This document shows, one piece after another, positions 7,686 through 16,062 of a DNA stretch of 44,818 bases (positions are counted from its first letter, which is position 1; each line of letters opens with the position of its first letter). The stretch is from contig JARQZL010000031.1 in the NCBI GenBank assembly GCA_029984855.1, forward strand, positions 1-44,818, written 5' to 3'. The stretch is from Archaeoglobales archaeon. GTDB taxonomy: Archaea > Halobacteriota > Archaeoglobi > Archaeoglobales > Archaeoglobaceae. A program made the translations under genes and the position numbers. Below the pieces are notes generated by a model. The model worked only from the letters and a program-made list of their open reading frames with translations, was not told the DNA's origin and searched no databases.

Positions 7686-8900
7686 ATGAAGAAGCCTGAG
7701 TGCAGGGTCTGTGGTGAAAAAAATTTCGACCGTCAGCTGGCAGCTGAGCTTCTGTACTCTCTTTTCAACCCATTCTACAGTGAACGGGGAATTATCAGAC
7801 CAGAGGAGTTCATAAAGAACTATCTGAATGATGAACTGAAGGGTCAGTACGAAGTATTCTCCCACATATTCAACGATTTGCTTCAGAGCTTTGGATATAT
7901 AAATCCAGCATGGTCAGACAGGCTGGAAGAATACGCACAGGCAAGAAAAAAAGCCTGGGAAGAAATAAAAAAGAAGTTGCTGACCGGTGAAATTGACAGG
8001 AGCGAGATAAGTGCCAGCGAACTTGTGGACTACTTTTACGATGAAGTTGTGGAAGATCTCTTCAATGAAGGATATATAAAAGGTGTCATAAGCAGATTAA
8101 ACAGAAAAAAAGTTGTTTTCAGTTCTCAGGCTGAAAGAGCCGTAGGTGAGAAAGTCCTCAGGCTTGCACTTCAGAGCCTCGGTAATAAGGGCTATGGCGA
8201 GCATGAATCCGGAAAAAGAGGCGTATCTGTGGTTCTGGGAAGTGAAATCGAGAGGTTTGATGAATTCATACACACTTTTGATATGCTCGACATACAGGAG
8301 ACGCTGGTAAATGCTGCCCTCAGAAACAGAGAACTGGAGATTGAAGAAAAAGACATGGTGGTAAGACAGCCAAAACACGTAGAAAAATGTATTTACGTTA
8401 TGCTCATCGACGTAAGCGATTCTATGAGGGGCAGGAAGATTATAGGTGCTATAGAAGCAGCACTTGCTCTGAAAAAGGCGATAAAATCCAAAGCTCATGA
8501 CGAGCTTCACGTAATTGCATTCAACCACAACGTGAGGAGCATTCGTGAAGGGGAGATAATGAATCTGAACGCAAGAGGAAGAACGGATATAGGGCTTGCA
8601 TTAAAGAGGGCGAGAGAAATACTGAGGGGGAGACGTGGAACGGGAGTTGTTCTTCTCATCACCGATGGCGAGCCAACGTCAAGCTACAGCCCGTTTATAA
8701 CACCATGGAGGTGTGCAGTCAAGGAAGCTGAGAACCTCAGGACTGTCGATGCGAGACTGACCATAGTGATGTTTGGTAAAGAGCACAGATTCCTTGACCT
8801 CTGTAACAGAATGGCCAGAGCTGCGAGAAAATCCAGTGTTCTCTTTTTTCCAAACCCTCTCGATCTCAAATCCTTTCTCGTTAAGAGCTACATACGGTAA
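7686..8900 (+). CDS. VWA-domain (MIDAS) protein, partner of the ChlI-like ATPase
   Basis: This 404-residue protein starts with a CxxC (CRVCGEK), continues through a helical, charged middle section and ends in a von Willebrand factor A domain. The MIDAS motif is visible as DVSDSM (DxSxS), with the later Thr in the GRTDIG segment and an Asp in TDGEPT. It lies 39 bases downstream of the ATPase gene on the same strand with a GAGG ribosome site just before the ATG, so the two are probably one operon and one complex. Such AAA+/VWA pairs act as metal-insertion or protein-remodelling machines. Its stop abuts the stop of the convergent rubredoxin gene. Confidence 0.78.
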   Translation: MKKPECRVCGEKNFDRQLAAELLYSLFNPFYSERGIIRPEEFIKNYLNDELKGQYEVFSHIFNDLLQSFGYINPAWSDRLEEYAQARKKAWEEIKKKLLTGEIDRSEISASELVDYFYDEVVEDLFNEGYIKGVISRLNRKKVVFSSQAERAVGEKVLRLALQSLGNKGYGEHESGKRGVSVVLGSEIERFDEFIHTFDMLDIQETLVNAALRNRELEIEEKDMVVRQPKHVEKCIYVMLIDVSDSMRGRKIIGAIEAALALKKAIKSKAHDELHVIAFNHNVRSIREGEIMNLNARGRTDIGLALKRAREILRGRRGTGVVLLITDGEPTSSYSPFITPWRCAVKEAENLRTVDARLTIVMFGKEHRFLDLCNRMARAARKSSVLFFPNPLDLKSFLVKSYIR

Positions 8901-9056
8901 TCAAAGGAGTTCAAATCTGTTTTTGGGTGTCCCGCATATCGGGCAGACCCAGTTTTCCGGCAGCGCATCCCATTTTGTTCCCGGTTCGATTTTGCTCCCC
9001 GCCTCCCCTTCTTCTTCATCATAAACGTATCCGCAGACCGTGCACTGATACATCAT
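8901..9056 (-). CDS. Rubredoxin
   Basis: This 51-residue protein is a small one-iron electron carrier, cytosolic. It has the two canonical knuckles, CTVCGY near the N-terminus and CPICGTPK near the C-terminus, giving the four Cys ligands of a mononuclear Fe centre, plus the usual central aromatic and acidic loop (W-CPICG at the end). Length is typical of rubredoxins (50-54). Two ATGs lie in tandem (9056 and 9053); both give the same core. A longer in-frame start at 9116 would add residues not found in the family. In anaerobic archaea rubredoxin often feeds oxygen-detoxifying enzymes; none is adjacent here. Confidence 0.93.
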   Translation of the reverse strand: MMYQCTVCGYVYDEEEGEAGSKIEPGTKWDALPENWVCPICGTPKNRFELL

Positions 9057-9149
9057 GGCCTGTTTTCTGGTCTGGAGTAATATATCTTTTCTGATAGGCG
9101 TAAGTACTGGCAGCACAAAAGTTATCTGAAGTTATGCAAATCCGGCGTC

Positions 9150-9728
9150 ATGAGGCTCGACATTCTTCTCGTTGGCGTTGGCGGGCAGGGAATCCTCACC
9201 TCCGCTGCAATCCTCGCTAAATCAGCGATAAATTCAGGAATAAATGTTATAACGGCTGAAACGCACGGTATGGCTCAGAGAGGAGGAAGCGTTGAGGTTC
9301 ATGTCAGATTTGGAGATGCAATGTCCCCTCTGATTCCCTATGGCAGCGCTGACATCATGGTTGCTCTCGAGCCGGCCGAGGCGTTGAGATACGCCCACTA
9401 CTGCAGTGAGAAAACAAGAGCTATAATCAACACAAAGCCTGTATATCCACCATCTGTGAGCAGGGGTGAGGCTGAATATCCTTCCCTCAAGGTAATCCGG
9501 GAGAAGTTATCATGGCTCAGCAGCGCTCATTTCATAGATGCAACACACCTTGCCAGAAAAGCCGGGAATGTTCAGGCAGCAAATGTGGTTGTACTCGGGG
9601 CTCTATGCAGGCTCACAGAGCTCAACAGGGAAAAGATGGAGAAGGCGATAACTGAAGTTTTACCGGCCAGACTTCACGAAATCAATTTGAGGGCTTTTAA
9701 AGCCGGTTATAACGCTTTAAAGGAATAA
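9150..9728 (+). CDS. iorB: Indolepyruvate ferredoxin oxidoreductase, beta subunit (IorB-like)
   Basis: This 192-residue protein belongs to the gamma/beta catalytic-subunit family of 2-oxoacid:ferredoxin oxidoreductases. The N-terminal GVGGQGILTSAAILAKSA motif, the ETHGMAQRGGSVEVHVRFG segment and the ALEPAEALR motif are characteristic. Length (about 190-200) fits IorB, which pairs with the large IorA to oxidise aryl pyruvates to acyl-CoA with reduced ferredoxin in aromatic amino acid breakdown. No iorA is next to it, so the partner must be encoded elsewhere, or this is another stand-alone OR gamma subunit. Its 3' end overlaps the convergent membrane-protein gene by about 22 bases. Confidence 0.82.
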   Translation: MRLDILLVGVGGQGILTSAAILAKSAINSGINVITAETHGMAQRGGSVEVHVRFGDAMSPLIPYGSADIMVALEPAEALRYAHYCSEKTRAIINTKPVYPPSVSRGEAEYPSLKVIREKLSWLSSAHFIDATHLARKAGNVQAANVVVLGALCRLTELNREKMEKAITEVLPARLHEINLRAFKAGYNALKE

Positions 9729-10207
9729 ATCGAAAGAGCTATCAGCCCGACTGCAACAATTGCCGCCAGAAATCCAGCATTGATGGGCGTGAACATGTTG
9801 TAGGCAATCAGGGCAAAGACCGCCACAGCAGAGGCGAGAACAAATCCCTCTTTCCGCTCTGAGACGTGAGAAATGCAGAAGAGTAGAACAACCGCTGGAA
9901 GTGTCATTGAACTCATGGCAGGAAATGCTGAATGAATGTACTCGGAAAGCTCTTTATAACCCAGGAAGTAGAGCACATCAAGCGACGAGTTGAAGACTTC
10001 TGTTCCCGGCAGAATGTAGGCAAGATGCATGGCAATAAGCATGCCGAAGAATTCAAACCCGAAAGGGTCTTTTTTGAGTCTGAGGAAAGGTATTGCCGCA
10101 AGTGGGAGCAGATAAACCGGATCGATGCATGCGGACAGGGGGGAGACTGAATAACCCATCCATGAAATAAAAAATGCAAGCTCTGCAAGGAGTAGTCTGA
10201 TAATCAT
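9707..10207 (-). CDS. Polytopic membrane protein of unknown function
   Basis: This 166-residue protein has about five hydrophobic segments spread along its length and short loops (for example RLKKDPFG and SHVSERKEG). It has no transporter or enzyme motif that I recognise. It lies one base after the small 35-residue gene on the same strand, so the two are probably co-transcribed, and it converges on iorB with a small overlap. It may be specific to this lineage. Confidence 0.6.
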   Translation of the reverse strand: MIIRLLLAELAFFISWMGYSVSPLSACIDPVYLLPLAAIPFLRLKKDPFGFEFFGMLIAMHLAYILPGTEVFNSSLDVLYFLGYKELSEYIHSAFPAMSSMTLPAVVLLFCISHVSERKEGFVLASAVAVFALIAYNMFTPINAGFLAAIVAVGLIALSIYSFKAL

Positions 10208-10208
10208 G

Positions 10209-10316
10209 TTACTTTTCAGCTTTTGCTTCTTCCCCTTCGTAGTAGTACTCTTTCTTCTTTTTTGCCTTTACCTCCTCCCCTCCATAGTAGTATTTCTTTT
10301 TCTTCTCCTCACACAT
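10209..10316 (-). CDS. 35-residue Lys/Tyr/Glu repeat protein
   Basis: This short gene begins at ATG 10316 and ends at TAA (10209-10211), one base before the start of the next gene. The protein opens MCEEKKK and consists of two copies of a unit of the form K(n)-YYY-(G/E)GEE-(V/A)KA, that is, a basic run, three tyrosines, an acidic cap and a short basic tail. It is extremely charged and has a single Cys. A TATA-like stretch (TTTATAGTTTAAAG on the minus strand, about 10341-10356) and a purine-rich site before the ATG support expression. The function is unknown; a nucleic-acid or polyanion-binding peptide is conceivable. Confidence 0.5.
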   Translation of the reverse strand: MCEEKKKKYYYGGEEVKAKKKKEYYYEGEEAKAEK

Positions 10317-10347
10317 ACGCTGCCACCATCTACACTACTCCTTTAAA

Positions 10348-11520
10348 CTATAAAAAACTGCTAACTCTGTTCACATCAAATTCCACGCAGTGCCCGCAGG
10401 CTCTGATTTTTGAGACAAGCTTTTTCCGAACTGCATTGAAAACCTCTCCCGAAATTCCGGAGTCAAGACCTTCAAGTGCCACAACCTGAACCGGGACAAG
10501 TCTCGAGAGTCTGACAATGCCGTCAAGCTTTGCCCTCTCAACTCTTGTAATCAGAATAACGAGCGGTTTGTGCAGCATAATGAGCTTTTTACAGGCCTGT
10601 ATTGCCTCGGTAACGTCTTCAACCCCTCCATCAACTTCGAGAAGAGCCCTGCTAATCCTCCTGAACTGCCTGCCACCGATGTCAGGATGGAGAATTCTCC
10701 TCTCTCCAATTACATAAAGTCCGACCTTATGCTGTTTTGATGTGTAGTGATATGCGAGAGATGTTGCAATCTCTATTGCCGATTCAAGATAGTTTTTCAC
10801 CGTGGTTCCGTGGAGCATGTAGGGGTTTGAATCAACGAATATCCAGACGGCTTTTTTGCCCTCCACTTCATACTGGTTGACCATCAGCCTTCCCCTCCTC
10901 GCACTCGCCTTCCAGTTCACAAACTTTATGGAATCTCCCGGCAGGTACTCCCTTATTTCTCTGAAATCAGTTCCGGGCACGCCTATCCTTGCAATGTCAA
11001 TGTCTGGAACAGGAGACTTTGCCCTTCCCCTGATTGCTCCAACTTTGCTTATCTTCACAACTCTGTGTTTTACCTCAACACTCACATCTGCCTGAATTTC
11101 ACCCCTCCTGACAAATGTTGAGAGGGGGTTTTCAACTTCGTATTCGATCTTTTCCAGCCTGTAAACACCTCTTCTTGTCGCTATCGCTCTGTACGAAATT
11201 CTCATAATCTTTTTTCCAAAAACAGATCCCTCAGTTACATTGGAGCCCTCTGCAAGCTCGAAGTGTGCGGGCAAGCGGTGTCTGAGCCTGATTATCCCAA
11301 ATCCCCTTGCCTCCACAGTTATGCTTACGGAGAATCCATCCCCCACGAAGCTCTGGCTATCGAAACTCCTTTCAATAACTCTGAGCCCTGCAGCGGATGG
11401 AATTGCAAGGAACAGGAGAGGCATGACAGATAGAGCAAGCAGCTCCTTTGATGTCAGAACTATTCCAAGTACTGCAAGCATCAGTGCAGTCTTTGAGAGC
11501 CTAACTGCCGCTTTCCGCAC
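10348..11520 (-). CDS. DUF58-family protein
   Basis: This 390-residue protein starts with two hydrophobic helices (about residues 10-45), then a beta-rich region, then the DUF58 core with the signature GTDFREIREYLPGD and the following IKFVNWKASARR, and a VWA-like C-terminal half with IFVDSN in a MIDAS-like position. DUF58 proteins almost always accompany MoxR ATPases, as here, where its start overlaps the MoxR gene by 20 bases. It is the last gene of a four-gene leftward operon with a transglutaminase and a membrane protein. The system is thought to work at the cell envelope; the substrate is unknown. Confidence 0.85.
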   Translation of the reverse strand: MRKAAVRLSKTALMLAVLGIVLTSKELLALSVMPLLFLAIPSAAGLRVIERSFDSQSFVGDGFSVSITVEARGFGIIRLRHRLPAHFELAEGSNVTEGSVFGKKIMRISYRAIATRRGVYRLEKIEYEVENPLSTFVRRGEIQADVSVEVKHRVVKISKVGAIRGRAKSPVPDIDIARIGVPGTDFREIREYLPGDSIKFVNWKASARRGRLMVNQYEVEGKKAVWIFVDSNPYMLHGTTVKNYLESAIEIATSLAYHYTSKQHKVGLYVIGERRILHPDIGGRQFRRISRALLEVDGGVEDVTEAIQACKKLIMLHKPLVILITRVERAKLDGIVRLSRLVPVQVVALEGLDSGISGEVFNAVRKKLVSKIRACGHCVEFDVNRVSSFL

Positions 11521-12469
11521 CTTTCGGCACCTCTACTTCCATCAAAACGTCCTGAATCACCTGTTCCGGCCTGAAACCCTCAACTGCTCTCTCAATTCTG
11601 AGCACGAGTCTGTGGGATACCGCTTCTATTGCCACACTCTTGACGTCATCCGGGATCACGTAATCTCTCCCATCCATGGCAGCTATGGCTTTTGATACCT
11701 TGAGGAGTGCGAGTCCACCCCTCGGACTCGAGCCGACCTCAACAGCCTCATGCTCTCTTGTAGCCCTTACAATGCTGGCTATGTACTTCATAACACTATC
11801 ACTGACGTGTATCTCCTCCTCAACTATTTTCTGCATCTCTCTGAACTCCTCAAGACTTACAACGGGTTTGACATCTTCTGTTGGATCGTCCTTCCTCCAT
11901 TCTATTCTCCTCCGCAAAACCTCCATTTCCTCCTCTATCCTTTCCGGATATCCGGGACTGAGTTTCAGCATGAACCTGTCAAGCTGTGCTTCGGGTAAAG
12001 GATAAGTTCCCTCCTGTTCTATGGGATTCTGTGTGGCCATAACGAAGAATGGAAGGGCTAATCTGTGTGTCTCACCTTCTATTGTTACCTGCCGCTCCTC
12101 CATCGCCTCAAGCAGTGCAGCCTGGGTTTTTGGAGGACTTCTGTTTATTTCATCCGCAAGCAGCACATTTGTAAATATGGGCCCCTTAACCAGCTCAAAC
12201 CTGCCATTTCTGAGTACCTTTGTACCTGTTATGTCTGCCGGCAGCAGATCAGGAGTGAACTGAATTCTCCTGTATTCAGCCCCAATTGTTTTTGCAAAAA
12301 CCTTGGCAAGAAGTGTCTTTCCCAAGCCGGGGTAGTCTTCGAAGAGTACGTTTCCGTTACTCAGACATGCCGCAAGCATTTTCCTTACGAACTCTTCTTT
12401 CCCGACGTAAACGCTACATACCGCCTTAACTGCTCTATCACACTTCTTTCTGAACTCTTCCAGCATCAT
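11501..12469 (-). CDS. MoxR-family AAA+ ATPase
   Basis: This 322-residue MoxR-type ATPase is a chaperone-like motor that usually works with DUF58 or VWA partners. It has a Walker A (EDYPGLGKTLLAK), a Walker B (NVLLADEINRSPPKTQ) with the diagnostic ALLEAMEERQVT segment, and sensor-1 (MATQNPIEQEGTYPLPEAQ). A GSSPRGGL stretch, which carries the arginine of sensor 2, precedes the lid. Length matches the family. It overlaps the upstream membrane gene by about 32 bases and the downstream DUF58 gene by 20 bases, so translation is coupled. Start is ATG 12469 or the next codon 12466. Confidence 0.92.
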   Translation of the reverse strand: MMLEEFRKKCDRAVKAVCSVYVGKEEFVRKMLAACLSNGNVLFEDYPGLGKTLLAKVFAKTIGAEYRRIQFTPDLLPADITGTKVLRNGRFELVKGPIFTNVLLADEINRSPPKTQAALLEAMEERQVTIEGETHRLALPFFVMATQNPIEQEGTYPLPEAQLDRFMLKLSPGYPERIEEEMEVLRRRIEWRKDDPTEDVKPVVSLEEFREMQKIVEEEIHVSDSVMKYIASIVRATREHEAVEVGSSPRGGLALLKVSKAIAAMDGRDYVIPDDVKSVAIEAVSHRLVLRIERAVEGFRPEQVIQDVLMEVEVPKGAESGS

Positions 12470-13427
12470 ACCAGCCCCTCAATCTTGATATGGTTTTCTC
12501 CATAATCTTCTCCCTTCTCCTCCTGTTTCTACCCTCCACCAGCCTCCTCTCCCATGAAAATGAAAAGCGTGGCACTCTTTCGTCAATATGATGTGCAATT
12601 GGCTCTATAACCTCCGCAATCTTCTGTGCTTCGATTCCCGCATCACTCAGCACCTTTGCAATCAGTGCTATCAACTCTGATTTCTCACCGCTCTCAACAA
12701 AGGCCTTTGATGCAGATTCAATGGAAGTTGCGAGCTCATCACCTCTTGTTGATATTTCCGGTTTGTGCTCTTCCAGACGGTATTCATCTGCCTCAAACCT
12801 GATATTTTTTGCAACTGAAATCGAGAGGAAGAGCAACAACAACCACTCGGCAAAATCGAAGAGGCCTCCTTTCAGGTGGGGTTTTGCAAAACTTATGATG
12901 GCAAAGCCCGCAAGGGCGAGAATTGCATAGCCTCTTGACCTTACGATGCCTCTCGCTATCCAGTTATCGAACCCTGTAGAGAGGGCGGATATTGAAATCA
13001 GACCGCACAGGGCGGAGGTAAAAAATGCAAGGTTTTTGTTAAATCCTTCCAGAAGCATGTAGAGAGAGAGTGCAGCGATTGCGAATCCGGCTGAGTTAAA
13101 AATGTGCCTTTTTGGCAATTCAACAGCTATGAGCGCAGCAGAAATCAGAAACAGGAGTACGTATTCGCTGGAAATGTAAACGGGATAGTAGTGGGAGATG
13201 TTAAATATGGCAAGCCGGGCTGCGAAATAGAGAGCTATGGCTATACTGAAGGATCTAAAGACCTTTAATCTGCCTCTCAGAACGATGGAAGTGAGCAGTA
13301 GCACATATATCGCCGCAAGAGTCTGTGTATCCACGAACAGGAGCTCCCTGCCGAAGTAGAGCTGCTGATGTGTGGATACGTAGTATAGTGCAAGAAATAC
13401 TGCTGTAAGGCTTATGATGCTAAGCAT
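12438..13427 (-). CDS. Polytopic membrane protein of the transglutaminase-MoxR operon
   Basis: This 329-residue protein has about eight hydrophobic segments in the first 200 residues, then a cytoplasmic tail of about 110 residues that is charged and helical (for example RRRREKIMEKT near the end). In related operons this place is taken by a membrane protein that sits between transglutaminase and MoxR genes. It overlaps the transglutaminase gene by 8 bases and the MoxR gene by 32 bases. I cannot name a Pfam family with certainty. The soluble tail may contact the MoxR ATPase, by inference. Confidence 0.7.
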   Translation of the reverse strand: MLSIISLTAVFLALYYVSTHQQLYFGRELLFVDTQTLAAIYVLLLTSIVLRGRLKVFRSFSIAIALYFAARLAIFNISHYYPVYISSEYVLLFLISAALIAVELPKRHIFNSAGFAIAALSLYMLLEGFNKNLAFFTSALCGLISISALSTGFDNWIARGIVRSRGYAILALAGFAIISFAKPHLKGGLFDFAEWLLLLFLSISVAKNIRFEADEYRLEEHKPEISTRGDELATSIESASKAFVESGEKSELIALIAKVLSDAGIEAQKIAEVIEPIAHHIDERVPRFSFSWERRLVEGRNRRRREKIMEKTISRLRGWYDAGRVQKEV

Positions 13428-15888
13428 TTCTCACACCTCTGCAGAGATTGAATAGCTCGACGAGCTCTTTTCTTCCGCCTCTTGCGTCCCCGTATCTTGC
13501 AGGCTCGAAGAGTGACAGTATCTCCCGGGCATTATTAAATCCCTCAAGCACCTCTCTTGCCGTAGCATGCTTTAAACTCCCTTTTTTACCCTCAACGCCC
13601 TTAACAAATTCACCGAATATTTCAGCCACGGCTCTTCTGTAATTCAGTATTCTGAGCTTCAGTTCTTTTCTCTCTTTAACCTTTGTCCTTTCCAGCCGTT
13701 CAGCAACGAGGATGTGCTCTCCTTCATCTTGAAATTCCGCTCTGAAAACAAGTCCGTTTTCTCCAGCTCCAACGTATTCACCGTCGAGGGCAAGTCTGAG
13801 CATACCTTTTCCTTTTACAGTAACTTCGACCTCATCACCCGGAAGCCAGATGTTCGGCATCTGGAACTCGAAGGTGATTGCGTCCTCTTTTTTGAGGAAT
13901 TTCGCCACTGCAAACGCAATTACAGGCAGTGGAAGCAGCAAAAGCCAGAGAGGCAGCTGTCTGTTTATTATAGTCCTGGATGGCAGGTGGAACTCATCCC
14001 CGGGGTAGTATATCTCCAGTCTGCTCTCGTTGAATCTGACCTTTGCCACTCCGCCTGAAGCGAATACGGGTCTCCCATTCACGTAGAGCATCCCCTCAAG
14101 CAGACCCTTCGAATCTCTTAGATGTATGCTGACGATGTCCCCCATAACTCTCGTCTCTATCTCTGTTGGCTCCTTAACTCTGAGCTGGAAATGCTTAGAA
14201 TATCCAAACTCCGGAACGAGGCACGTCAGATTGATTGTTCTTGCCATGGGAACCTCTGCATGGATATGCCCAGAGACAGTGAGGTTAACTCCCTTACCCC
14301 TTATCAAAAGCGTCGTATCCACAGGCTTGCCGTTGAAGTAAACAGTTGCGTTAGCATTCCAGATTCCCGCTATTGCCGAGAGGTTGTCAATGCTGACCGC
14401 TACATCTCCCGCCTCAACCTCTTTTTCGATGCTCGCAGGGAGTATGAGGTTCTCCTCTGAACCGGGATAGTAAACCCTAATTCTGTGCATACCCTTTGTA
14501 AGGCTTACGCCGAACTCAAAACTTCCGTTAAACTTTTTCTCATACTTCACTCCATCAACAAATAGCTGGACTGTTCCGTTTACAGGTTTATTCGCCAGAA
14601 CCTCCCCTTTAATTCTACACAGTCCTGCAGCAACTCTTTCTGGGATGTCCAGATTTATCTCCGGCTTGCCGTATATTCTGACGACGGGGTCGCTCCATGA
14701 AGAAGCGAAAAGCAGGCTTCCCGTGTAATGAGCCACAACGTGATACTCACCGGTTGTGTTCACTCTAATGCTGGCAGAGAACAGGCCGTCCCTCACGGGT
14801 ACAAGGGAAAGAAGCCTGCCATACTCTTTTTTATCCTTTTTCAGATATATCTCCACATAGCCGGACGGCTTGAGAGATGCTGAAGAAACAACACCTCTCA
14901 CACTGAGATTTTCACCACTTTTTATGACCGGATCAACGTACGTTATGTCGGTTGTTGTCTTTATCTTCACGGGTGAGGGTGTGGGGTCAAATTCTATCCA
15001 TCCAGCATCAAACTTCACTTCAGCCCAAGCGTGAGCCTGAGATGCAAAAACCGTCTGGTTGTACTCAACCGGCCTTGCAAGATAGCCAAAGACCATTCTT
15101 GCAGGAAGGTTTACGGAGCGGCACAACATTACAAAGGCTGAAGCGAAATGCTTGCAGATGCCTTTCTTCTTGACAAAAAGAAACTCATAAACTGGCGCAT
15201 TGCTAAAATTTTCTGGCCCGTATCTGTAGTTCTTTTTGAGATACTCTTCGATCATCCTTGCTTTCTCATAGTCATTCCTTGCTCCTTCCGTTATTTCTTC
15301 AGCGAGCTTTTTTATCTCCTCTCTTTTCTCACATGTGACGGCAAGGTATCTGCCATCATTTACGGCATTTCTGGCATCTACGTGGTGTGCAGATGAGAAG
15401 GCAACGTATGAGTCTTCAAGCCTGTCGATGAAATATGTGGAGGTCTCTGAACTGTACTTGGCATTTACAGTTACGTAAAAAGTGTCCCTGGCCACGGGTA
15501 TGTGCCCTTCAAATGGAACCACTGGTGTAACTCTGTACCTTGTGAAAGGTGTACCGCTTCCCTTGCTCCCGTACTGCGTCTTCTCTTCAAGCCACACACC
15601 ATTGACGTAATCCTTTCCGGTGTAGAGGCGGAGGTGGTTCGTATACGAGTTTAATCCCTCTACAAAGAAAACGGGGACTTTTGGTGGGTTGCTGGAGTTT
15701 TTAAGATTGCACATGTCGTTAGAATATGAAACAGGGACTATTGCAGCCGGTTGTTTTACCTGATTTCCACCACCGATGAAACCCGGAAGCCCGGTATTGC
15801 TGAAATCGAGAGATGAAATGAAACCGGCAAGTAGGGATGCTGCGAGAATGAAAAAGAGGACGGGAACTATTTTTAGGGCATCTTTCAT
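13420..15888 (-). CDS. Membrane-anchored transglutaminase-like protein with Ig-like repeats
   Basis: This 822-residue protein has an N-terminal signal anchor (about residues 7-26), then a cell-surface region with the transglutaminase-like core. Its catalytic triad is visible as C245 (KKGICKHFASAF), H286 (SQAHAWAEV) and D301 (IEFDPTPSP). Several Ig-like or beta-sandwich repeats follow (about 330-640), then a transmembrane helix (LPLWLLLLPLPVIAFAVAKF) and a cytoplasmic helical C-terminal domain. Members of this superfamily cleave or crosslink peptide bonds. It is the first gene of the operon, so the MoxR and DUF58 proteins likely handle the cytoplasmic side of the same envelope system. A weak TATA-like site precedes the ATG. 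Confidence 0.88.
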   Translation of the reverse strand: MKDALKIVPVLFFILAASLLAGFISSLDFSNTGLPGFIGGGNQVKQPAAIVPVSYSNDMCNLKNSSNPPKVPVFFVEGLNSYTNHLRLYTGKDYVNGVWLEEKTQYGSKGSGTPFTRYRVTPVVPFEGHIPVARDTFYVTVNAKYSSETSTYFIDRLEDSYVAFSSAHHVDARNAVNDGRYLAVTCEKREEIKKLAEEITEGARNDYEKARMIEEYLKKNYRYGPENFSNAPVYEFLFVKKKGICKHFASAFVMLCRSVNLPARMVFGYLARPVEYNQTVFASQAHAWAEVKFDAGWIEFDPTPSPVKIKTTTDITYVDPVIKSGENLSVRGVVSSASLKPSGYVEIYLKKDKKEYGRLLSLVPVRDGLFSASIRVNTTGEYHVVAHYTGSLLFASSWSDPVVRIYGKPEINLDIPERVAAGLCRIKGEVLANKPVNGTVQLFVDGVKYEKKFNGSFEFGVSLTKGMHRIRVYYPGSEENLILPASIEKEVEAGDVAVSIDNLSAIAGIWNANATVYFNGKPVDTTLLIRGKGVNLTVSGHIHAEVPMARTINLTCLVPEFGYSKHFQLRVKEPTEIETRVMGDIVSIHLRDSKGLLEGMLYVNGRPVFASGGVAKVRFNESRLEIYYPGDEFHLPSRTIINRQLPLWLLLLPLPVIAFAVAKFLKKEDAITFEFQMPNIWLPGDEVEVTVKGKGMLRLALDGEYVGAGENGLVFRAEFQDEGEHILVAERLERTKVKERKELKLRILNYRRAVAEIFGEFVKGVEGKKGSLKHATAREVLEGFNNAREILSLFEPARYGDARGGRKELVELFNLCRGVRNA

Positions 15889-16062
15889 TCATTCTGAAGA
15901 GGGAAATGAATGATTTTAACTTTTTGCTCTAACAGAGTGAAAAGAACCTAACCAAAATAAAGTTTCATGAGAAGGCCGTAAAGGACAAATACCTGAAGAG
16001 TTAACGGCTTTCAGTTTAGAGTTAAAAATACAGATTTTAAATTCAGATTTGGAGGTGTTAAC

